A DNA stretch of 7,112 bases from Bacteroidales bacterium (GTDB lineage: Bacteria; Bacteroidota; Bacteroidia; Bacteroidales; UBA932): the NCBI GenBank assembly GCA_016293535.1, contig JAEDEB010000085.1:1-7112 (forward strand), in the 5' to 3' direction. The first letter of the stretch is position 1; every line of letters begins with the position of its first letter. The notes under the pieces are model-generated. The model saw only the letters and a list, made by a program, of their open reading frames with translations. It ran no database searches and was not told the origin of the DNA. The translations under genes and the position numbers were made by a program. Below are positions 1-5,167 of the stretch, piece by piece.

Positions 1-1892
1 CGCCAGTAGTAAGGGCAGATTGCCGGCACGTTGATTCTCTCGTCGGCAGGATCGCCCTTGCGACGGAGTTCAGGGCTGATGGACAGCCAGTCCTGCAGAG
101 GCAGGATGACGAGCATGGCCGGCGAATGGAGATGCTGCTCGAGTATGCGGCGGCACACCCAGTCCTCACAGAAATAAGGCGCAGGGCCCTGGAAGCCGAG
201 AGCCTCGTTGTAGAATCGCTGGCTCAAGGCGCGGTCCTCCTCCCACCATGCCCTTATCGGGTTCATATCGTGGGTCGAAGTCGTGCACACGCAGTTGTAC
301 GGATACCACGCCGGATTTCCGAAAGTCTGTTTCGGATCCTTCGGCATCCTCTGTATCTCGAGCGAAAGAATGTTCATGGATGACATCACCTCCGGGACGC
401 AGGCCGGAATCATACCGAGGTCCTCGCCGCAGACGAGCATGCTTGTGGAACCGAGCAGGGCGGACAGTCTCTTCACCGCAATCTCCTTCCAGAACGCATT
501 GTGACGGCGGAAATAGAAATCGTTATAGAGTTCGCCGAGCTCCTTCTGGGCATCGATTCTCGGATGGTACCATCCCGGACGGTGCGGGTCCTCGATGAAC
601 AGGTGCATCCTGTTGCCGTAGCCCCAGCTCCTGAGTTCGTCGCCGGAGTACGGCAGAGCCGGAGTGAAATGACCCTCCAGACCGCTCTTCTGAGGAATAG
701 GAATCTCCCAGATACGGAAGAAACCGAGTATATGGTCAATCCTGAATGCATCGAAATATTCGTTCATCTTTGCAAGGCGATTCCTCCACCATGCGAAACC
801 GTCCTTCTCCATCTCCTCCCAATTATAGGTAGGGAAGCCCCAGTTCTGTCCGTCGGCAGAGAAGGCATCAGGCGGCGCACCGGCCTGCGAGTCCATGTTG
901 AACAGGTGCGGGAACTGCCATGCATCGGCGCTGGTGCGTGAAATTCCGATAGGGAGGTCGCCCTTGAGCACGACGCCGTGTTCGTGTGCATAGTTCCTCA
1001 CCTCGCGGAGCTGGAGGTCGAGATGGTACTGGACAAAGCATACGAAGTCGATGGCCTTCCTGTTGGCTTCGCAGTAGCAGTTGAGTTTCGCTTTGGTGAA
1101 TTCGGCCATATCGCCCCACTGCGAGAAATCCGCCGTTCCATATTCATCGCGCAGGGCGCAGAAAGCGGCGTAAGGGATGAGCCATTCCTCATTTGCTTTC
1201 TTGAACTCCTTGAAGGACTTTCTGCGGAGAACCTTTGCGCCCGTAGCCTCGAAAGCCTGACGGAGATACTCCGACTTGGCCTTGTTGACCTTCACATAAT
1301 CTATCTTGTCGAGTCCGTTGAGTTTCTTCTTCAGGTCCCTGAACTTTTTGTCGGGAACCACGCCCGCAGCTTCGAGGTTGATGAACTGCGGATGGAGGGC
1401 GAAGGTCGAATTGGCGTTGTATGGGTACGAGTCCATCCAGTCGCCAGTGATGGTCGTGTCGTTGATAGGGAGCAGCTGGATGACGCTCTGTCCCGTCTTC
1501 TCAGCCCAGTCCACCATCAGTTTGAGGTCGAGGAACTCGCCCGTTCCGAAATCGTTCGCGGAGCGCAGGGCAAATACCGGAATCGCGGTGCCGGCACCCT
1601 TCCAGCCCGGAATGTCGGACCAGGAATCATTCACGGCTATAGTGTCGCCTGTCACAGGGGCAGCGGCCTTGAGAGTGTGCAACCTCCACTCGTGACGTGT
1701 GGACACGCCGGCGGTCCTTACCTCATAATAATACTCCACAGAAGCCTTGCCTGAGAAGAACTCGTCCCTGTCCACGCTCACAGACCATTTCCCGTCAGCG
1801 ACGTAGGACATGTTATAGGACTTCTCCCCGCTGCGCAGGAAGAGATCCTCTCCCCAGCGGGTCTTATACTCAATGCTGAATACCAGTTTCAT
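1..1892 (-). CDS. malQ: 4-alpha-glucanotransferase (amylomaltase, GH77), DPE2-like with N-terminal CBM20-like domain; 3' end cut by window
   Basis: Cytoplasmic enzyme that moves alpha-1,4-glucan segments between maltodextrins and releases glucose, in maltose/glycogen breakdown. The reading frame is open from the ATG at 1890-1892 to the left edge (630 codons), ending in a VPAICPYYW stretch typical of the family's C-terminal part, so probably only a few tens of residues are missing. Residues 1-75 resemble a short CBM20 starch-binding domain (SIEYKTRWGED, DGKW, HEWRLHTLK). The GH77 barrel starts near residue 98 (GAGTAIPVFALRS). Seen motifs are SYPYNANSTFALHPQF (155-170), GDLPIG (311-316), the nucleophile Asp386 in FRIDHILGFF, the acid/base Glu490 in VCGEDLGMIP and the stabilising Asp542 in STHDMNP. 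All three catalytic acids are present, so the enzyme should be active. Spacing D386-E490 is 104 residues against about 48 in E. coli MalQ, which shows a DPE2-type insertion. From memory of Bacteroides homologues, this insertion is short and a second CBM20 is absent. The start lies 2 bases after the transporter stop, so translational coupling is likely. Confidence 0.95.
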   Translation of the reverse strand, partial: MKLVFSIEYKTRWGEDLFLRSGEKSYNMSYVADGKWSVSVDRDEFFSGKASVEYYYEVRTAGVSTRHEWRLHTLKAAAPVTGDTIAVNDSWSDIPGWKGAGTAIPVFALRSANDFGTGEFLDLKLMVDWAEKTGQSVIQLLPINDTTITGDWMDSYPYNANSTFALHPQFINLEAAGVVPDKKFRDLKKKLNGLDKIDYVKVNKAKSEYLRQAFEATGAKVLRRKSFKEFKKANEEWLIPYAAFCALRDEYGTADFSQWGDMAEFTKAKLNCYCEANRKAIDFVCFVQYHLDLQLREVRNYAHEHGVVLKGDLPIGISRTSADAWQFPHLFNMDSQAGAPPDAFSADGQNWGFPTYNWEEMEKDGFAWWRNRLAKMNEYFDAFRIDHILGFFRIWEIPIPQKSGLEGHFTPALPYSGDELRSWGYGNRMHLFIEDPHRPGWYHPRIDAQKELGELYNDFYFRRHNAFWKEIAVKRLSALLGSTSMLVCGEDLGMIPACVPEVMSSMNILSLEIQRMPKDPKQTFGNPAWYPYNCVCTTSTHDMNPIRAWWEEDRALSQRFYNEALGFQGPAPYFCEDWVCRRILEQHLHSPAMLVILPLQDWLSISPELRRKGDPADERINVPAICPYYW

Positions 1893-1894
1893 AC

Positions 1895-3253
1895 TTATTG
1901 TTTTTTCAGATATTTCCAGTTAAGAACGGGAAGGATAAAGGCGAGCGCCGCAGCGGCGAGCCAGAAGACGGACACCGGAAGGAAATCATAGGAGCCGTCC
2001 GCGCCCTGGAATCCCTGGATAAGGTATCCGCTGGTCACATCCTGAAGCGAAGCCGCCACATAGCTCGAAATCCCGACTATGCCGAGAGCCGCCCCCGTTG
2101 CCTTGCGAGGCACGAAATCCAGAGCCATCAGTCCTGCCACTATACAGTAGAGCACCCCTATCGCCAGAGAGAACAGGGATACATAAAGTATGTTCATCAC
2201 ATAGCCGCCACCGAGGAAGAGGAAGGCCCCGAGGGAAAGGAAGCCCACAACGCCGGAAATTATGGCCGGCATTATTCTGTCACCCTTGAACACCCTGTCG
2301 GAAAGCCAGCCCGCAGCAACGGTGCCGAGAATCCCGAAGGCTGCCGACCACGCCACTATCTGGGTCGCCGAGCTGAGTTCGAAACCTTTGGCCTTCTGGA
2401 GAAAGAGGACTCCCCATCCGGTTATGGCATATTTGGTTATATATATGAATGCACTCGAAAGGGCTATGACCCAAATTCCGGGATGGCGGAGAAGTTCGCG
2501 GTGGAGAATCCCCACTTCCTTTTCGTCATCCGCGACTGTCTTCTCGCTGGACAGGTCCTGAATGGACGGAAGTCCCTTGCTCTCGGGGGTGTCGCTCATG
2601 AAGATCAATGCCACGACACCTCCGACTGCGCCGATTATGGAACTGATTATGAAGCAGTTAGCCCAACCAAGGCTGGCGACAAGCAGGCCGAGGACGTTGA
2701 AGGTGATGAACTCTCCCACATAAGGAGTCGCGCAGAAAATGCTGTACCATGTACCCCTCTCGGACTTTGGGAACCAGCGCGAAAGGCTGATCACTCCCGG
2801 AGGAGACCCCATCGACTGCGCCCAGCCATTGCTCCCCCAGAGCAGCGCGAAGGAGAGCATCATCACGAAAGAAGGCACTGCAATGAAGCCTGAAAGGAGG
2901 CCGAGGGCGCCGAGAACGAGGTTTATCAGGGCGGAGAAAATGATGCCCGTCGCCATGAACTTGCGGATGTTGCAATAATCCGCAATGAATCCGTTCACGA
3001 ACTTGCCCACGGCATATATCAGAAGCATTGCCGAGCCTATGACTCCAAGTTCTCCCGCCGTGAGGACTCCCTCGTCGATAAGAGGCTGCTTGACCACGCT
3101 GAGGGCCATCCTGCAGACATAATACAAGCTGTAAGTCACAGCCGCTCCCCAGAATGTCCTGCTTCTGAGACGTCTGTAAGTCATTTCAGCCTCGGACTGG
3201 GGGAGTTTCTCCGCAGATGCGTCGCTCACTTTGTAGAAATCGAAAATCTTCAT
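1895..3253 (-). CDS. MFS transporter of the organophosphate:phosphate antiporter (OPA; GlpT/UhpT-like) family
   Basis: Inner-membrane antiporter, predicted to exchange a phosphorylated organic substrate (glycerol-3-phosphate, hexose phosphate or similar) for inorganic phosphate. The hydrophobic pattern fits 12 membrane helices with a central charged loop (about residues 225-255 from the ATG). It aligns by eye with E. coli GlpT: TYRRLR before helix 1, YYVCRMALSVV in helix 1, SDTPESKGLPSIQDL in the central loop, GWLSDRVFKGDR after helix 8, and ALDFVPRKATGAALG near helix 11. Arg48 matches GlpT Arg45. The second phosphate-binding arginine (GlpT Arg269) is Lys274 here (IYITKYAITGWG), and GlpT His165 is Thr176 (CATPYVG). 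The frame can be extended to a GTG at 3278-3280 (461 aa). I chose the ATG at 3251-3253 (452 aa) because it gives a GlpT-like N-terminal length and avoids a rare start. Its stop is 2 bases before malQ, so the substrate may be linked to glucan metabolism. That link is inference, and the exact substrate is unknown. Confidence 0.9.
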   Translation of the reverse strand: MKIFDFYKVSDASAEKLPQSEAEMTYRRLRSRTFWGAAVTYSLYYVCRMALSVVKQPLIDEGVLTAGELGVIGSAMLLIYAVGKFVNGFIADYCNIRKFMATGIIFSALINLVLGALGLLSGFIAVPSFVMMLSFALLWGSNGWAQSMGSPPGVISLSRWFPKSERGTWYSIFCATPYVGEFITFNVLGLLVASLGWANCFIISSIIGAVGGVVALIFMSDTPESKGLPSIQDLSSEKTVADDEKEVGILHRELLRHPGIWVIALSSAFIYITKYAITGWGVLFLQKAKGFELSSATQIVAWSAAFGILGTVAAGWLSDRVFKGDRIMPAIISGVVGFLSLGAFLFLGGGYVMNILYVSLFSLAIGVLYCIVAGLMALDFVPRKATGAALGIVGISSYVAASLQDVTSGYLIQGFQGADGSYDFLPVSVFWLAAAALAFILPVLNWKYLKKQ

Positions 3254-3478
3254 CACTGATTCGGCAATCTTGAAAAACACTACAGATCTGAAACTGGCTG
3301 TTTCTCAGATTACTGTTGATTACTTACCTGTAATTCTTCTGATTATTCACAAAAGTAAGAAATCAATCAGAAACATCTGGTCCAGCAGACAGTTCCTCCC
3401 CTACGTACGGCTCAATCGAACCGACAGACAGCCCGAATTTGCAGACGAACTGCATGTGTGTCCGGCGCTGAGTAACTT
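3254..3478. other. Intergenic region upstream of the transporter-malQ unit
   Basis: These 225 bases lie between the ATPase stop and the transporter start and should hold the promoter of the transporter-malQ unit. On the minus strand 3350-3357 reads TACTTTTG, a match to the Bacteroidota -7 element TAnnTTTG, but no TTG lies 19-21 bases upstream, so it is only half supported. An imperfect hairpin sits at 3286-3310. GATTACT occurs twice on the plus strand (3308-3325 area). I see no convincing terminator for the ATPase gene; a 5-bp stem at 3440-3454 is too weak to call. A 70-codon plus-strand frame here has no recognisable features. Confidence 0.5.
3286..3310 (-). other. Hairpin in the presumed leader of the transporter mRNA
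   Basis: The arms ATCTGAAAC (3286-3294) and GTTTCTCAGAT (3300-3310) pair around a 5-base loop, with two unpaired bases on one side. On the minus strand a short T-run (GTTTTT) follows about seven bases after the stem. It lies 33 bases upstream of the chosen ATG and could be a leader structure or a weak terminator for the upstream gene. The function is unknown. Confidence 0.35.
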
Positions 3479-4825
3479 TTAAAGGAACATTACCATATAG
3501 ATTGGAATATACTCTACCCCGTTCTCCCGTTTGTAGTCTTTCGTATATATGACGTATCTATTCATAATACGCTCAGAGTACTTTGCGCAGAACTGATCAA
3601 GAGACTTATGCGTTTTATATCCTGATGACTTCACCTCGATAGGTGAAATCTTGTACTTGTCTGTAATGATAAAATCTACTTCATAGTACTTCTTGCCTTC
3701 TGCATATGGAATGGTATGATAGAACAAATTCTTACCGGTTGCAGTCAGCATCTGGGCCACCATGTTTTCATACACATAACCAAGATTGGTGCTGAGCTTA
3801 TCATTTAAGAGCTTTTCATAAATGAGGTTTTCAGTAACGACGTTATCCTTGAAAGCCAATGTCACGAACAGTCCGGTATCGGACGCATACATCTTGAAGC
3901 ATTCCAGTTCCTTAGTCAATGCAAGTCCTACATTCGGGTCGTTTGAATGATATGCAACATTTGTCGTCTTCGAATCGGCCATATCATTGATAATCCCGAG
4001 AACTCTGTCGACTTTTTCATCCGGTATGGCAGAACCGACCTGATAACGAGATGCATTACGGCTTAACTGTGCAGGTATTGCATCATACAATGCCTTCGCT
4101 CTGCCTGAAGAATCCAATTTGATGAAATCCTCCTCATAGAGTGATATGATATCTCTCTTAGCCAGATCAACATCTGCAAAGTTGTTTGTCTTTATGTACG
4201 CTGCGACTGCCTGTGGCATACCTCCTACCAACATGTACATGCGGAAATCGCGCATCAACTTACGATGTGCTGCCTGGCCTAAAGACATCTTTTTCTCAAA
4301 AGCAGTTCGTAGCAGCGGGATTGTAGTCGTGTCTCCCAATGCCCACTTGAACTCCTCGTAGTCCATCGGATACATGCTGACTTTTGTCTCCTCACTTGGA
4401 ATAAGAATCTTTTTGCTCTTTGACTTTACGGATATCAATGAACCAGTCTCGATGTAGTCATATCGATGGTCTTTTACAAGATGCTTTATGGCCTGTCGTG
4501 CAAGGGGTTGTAACTGAACCTCATCAAATATGATGAGTGAGTCCCTTTCATAAAGAGTTTTCTGAAAAATGAATTGGAGCCTTATGAAAATATAATCAAG
4601 ATCAGAAACATCCTTGAACAGATCATGTACCTCCTGAGAAACCTTTGAGAAATCAATGAGTATATAAGACTTATATTCACGACGGCCGAACTCTTCTGCT
4701 ATTGTGGATTTGCCGACACGTCTGGCTCCTTCTATCAACAGAGCGCTATCACCGTTACGTTCCTTCTTCCATTTGAGCATCGTGTCATAAATCTTTCTCC
4801 TGAATGGGGTCATCTTATCTTCCAT
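3479..4825 (-). CDS. AAA_14/DUF4143 family ATP-binding protein with PD-(D/E)xK-like C-terminal motif
   Basis: Predicted cytoplasmic P-loop ATPase of the AAA_14 plus DUF4143 architecture, a large family in Bacteroidota and archaea without an established cellular role. Positions from the ATG (448 aa): Walker A GARRVGKST at about 33-41, Walker B SLIIFDEVQ at about 96-104, a sensor-like YIETGSLISV at about 124-133. The middle part (MLVGGMPQAV, about 198-207; a helical stretch near 255-285) fits the DUF4143 linker. Near the C-terminus YEVDF and IEVK place Asp384, Glu397 and Lys399 in a PD-(D/E)xK arrangement, so a nuclease-like fold is plausible. Cleavage activity is not shown by this. The frame extends to a GTG at 4841-4843 (454 aa); I prefer the ATG at 4823-4825. 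Another ATG lies at 4811-4813. No gene follows within 220 bases, so it appears monocistronic. It is much more AT-rich than its neighbours (sampled lines 33-37% GC against about 60%), which suggests horizontal acquisition. A phased repeat lies directly upstream. Confidence 0.9.
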   Translation of the reverse strand: MEDKMTPFRRKIYDTMLKWKKERNGDSALLIEGARRVGKSTIAEEFGRREYKSYILIDFSKVSQEVHDLFKDVSDLDYIFIRLQFIFQKTLYERDSLIIFDEVQLQPLARQAIKHLVKDHRYDYIETGSLISVKSKSKKILIPSEETKVSMYPMDYEEFKWALGDTTTIPLLRTAFEKKMSLGQAAHRKLMRDFRMYMLVGGMPQAVAAYIKTNNFADVDLAKRDIISLYEEDFIKLDSSGRAKALYDAIPAQLSRNASRYQVGSAIPDEKVDRVLGIINDMADSKTTNVAYHSNDPNVGLALTKELECFKMYASDTGLFVTLAFKDNVVTENLIYEKLLNDKLSTNLGYVYENMVAQMLTATGKNLFYHTIPYAEGKKYYEVDFIITDKYKISPIEVKSSGYKTHKSLDQFCAKYSERIMNRYVIYTKDYKRENGVEYIPIYMVMFL

Positions 4826-4856
4826 AATGTCTTTAATTTTCACCGAAATTACATCG

Positions 4857-4942
4857 TTATATATTCCCCACCAAATTTATTTCTTCATTTTGCCGTTTTC
4901 CACCAAATTTTTAGAAGGAATTTGCCGCTTTCCACCATATTT
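4857..4942. repeat. Three 22-bp repeats at exactly 32-bp period upstream of the ATPase gene
   Basis: On the plus strand the core CCACCAAATTT occurs at 4868-4878 and 4900-4910, and as CCACCATATTT at 4932-4942. Copies two and three also share the left half TTTGCCG(T/C)TTT (from 4889 and 4921). In copy one, nearest the gene, the left half is degenerate. The 10-bp spacers are unrelated. A period of 32 bp is about three DNA helical turns, so all cores face the same side of the helix, as expected for a multi-site operator. Copy one contains TAAATTTG on the minus strand (4872-4879), which fits the Bacteroidota -7 element and lies about 47 bases upstream of the ATG. The nearest upstream TTTG (4904-4907, in copy two) is 24 bases away, longer than the usual 19-21. 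A diverged partial copy may lie at 4841-4850 (CACCGAAATT), out of phase. Confidence 0.75.
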
Positions 4943-4949
4943 GGGTGTA

Positions 4950-4970
4950 ACGGAGACGATTTGTCCCCGT
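4950..4970 (-). other. Small hairpin in the ATPase upstream region
   Basis: ACGGAGAC (4950-4957) and GTCCCCGT (4963-4970) flank a 5-base loop. In minus-strand RNA all eight positions pair with one G-U wobble, while the plus strand has an A-C mismatch at the same place, so the structure favours a minus-strand transcript. No T-run follows it, so it is not a terminator. It could be a leader structure of the ATPase mRNA. Confidence 0.3.
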
Positions 4971-5015
4971 GGTCGCAGCCGTAATCTTTTTACCGGACAC
5001 TGATGGACGAACTGC

Positions 5016-5051
5016 AAAAAAGAACCGGTTCCCTCCCCAAGGAACCGGTTC
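5016..5051 (-). terminator. Intrinsic terminator downstream of the acyl-CoA synthetase gene
   Basis: On the minus strand GAACCGGTTCC (5051-5041), loop TTGGGGAG and GGAACCGGTTC (5032-5022) form a perfect 11-bp stem followed at once by six T (5021-5016). This is a classic Rho-independent terminator, about 115 bases after the synthetase stop. Each arm is itself palindromic around ACCGGT, so the same bases also form two operator-like palindromes 20 bp apart. A promoter-like element lies just upstream, so the terminator may also end a short RNA or attenuate transcription toward the ATPase gene. Confidence 0.8.
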
Positions 5052-5104
5052 CCGTATATAAAACGAACTTAACAAATAGACACGAAAACGAAGTTTCGCT
5101 TGTC
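5016..5104 (-). ncRNA. Candidate small RNA between a promoter-like element and a terminator
   Basis: A transcript starting a few bases past the -7 element at 5110-5117 and ending in the T-run at 5016-5021 would be about 90 nt with no notable reading frame. It would begin with a small stem-forming segment (GCGAAACTTCG region, 5089-5099), pass through an AU-rich stretch, and end in the strong 11-bp terminator stem. This is the size and layout of many bacterial small RNAs. I do not recognise a known RNA family. It could equally be the terminated leader of the ATPase mRNA, or not be transcribed separately at all. Confidence 0.3.
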
Positions 5105-5109
5105 CAATA

Positions 5110-5139
5110 CAAAGGTAACAATCTTTATTCTATTTGCAA
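5110..5139 (-). promoter_or_regulatory. Bacteroidota-type promoter (-33 TTG, -7 TAnnTTTG)
   Basis: On the minus strand TTG (5139-5137) is followed by 19 bases and then TACCTTTG (5117-5110). This matches the primary sigma-factor promoter pattern known for Bacteroides (TTTG or TTG, 19-21 bases, TAnnTTTG). Transcription would start near 5104 and run leftward. It lies after the stop of the acyl-CoA synthetase and would drive the candidate small RNA or a roughly 280-nt ATPase leader. Confidence 0.5.
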
Positions 5140-5167
5140 GCACTTATTACAAATTCCAACAAAATTT

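Larger units (their letters stand above)
4826..5167. other. 342-bp intergenic region with promoter, terminator, hairpin and phased repeats
   Basis: No protein-coding frame of note is visible. From right to left on the minus strand it holds a promoter-like element (5110-5139), an intrinsic terminator (5016-5051), a small hairpin (4950-4970) and a three-copy repeat of 32-bp period (4857-4942). The end next to the ATPase gene is AT-rich, and 4950-5060 is more GC-balanced. The region serves as the 3' end of the acyl-CoA synthetase transcript and the 5' region of the ATPase gene. Confidence 0.7.

Noticed and set aside
978..1754. Plus-strand open frame (258 codons) opposite malQ
   Set aside because: The minus strand carries the GH77 enzyme with all three catalytic acids, so this is an antisense shadow.
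1898..2893. Long plus-strand open frame (331 codons) opposite the transporter
   Set aside because: The translation is rich in charged residues, Gly, His and Arg, without domain features. The opposite strand encodes a clear 12-helix transporter.
3254..3280. Upstream GTG start for the transporter (adds 9 residues)
   Set aside because: The added residues are not matched in GlpT and the start is a rarer codon. The ATG at 3251-3253 gives the family-like N-terminus, though the GTG is not excluded.
3270..3482. Small plus-strand gene of 70 codons between the transporter and the ATPase
   Set aside because: It overlaps the transporter start region and the ATPase stop, has no recognisable domain, and has no promoter on that strand.
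4857..4942. CRISPR array
   Set aside because: There are only three 22-bp units with 10-bp spacers, one unit half degenerate, and no cas genes nearby. The spacers are too short.
4950..5015. Transposon end or remnant beside the ATPase gene
   Set aside because: No inverted terminal repeat pair, target-site duplication or transposase fragment could be identified. Only base composition hints at transfer.
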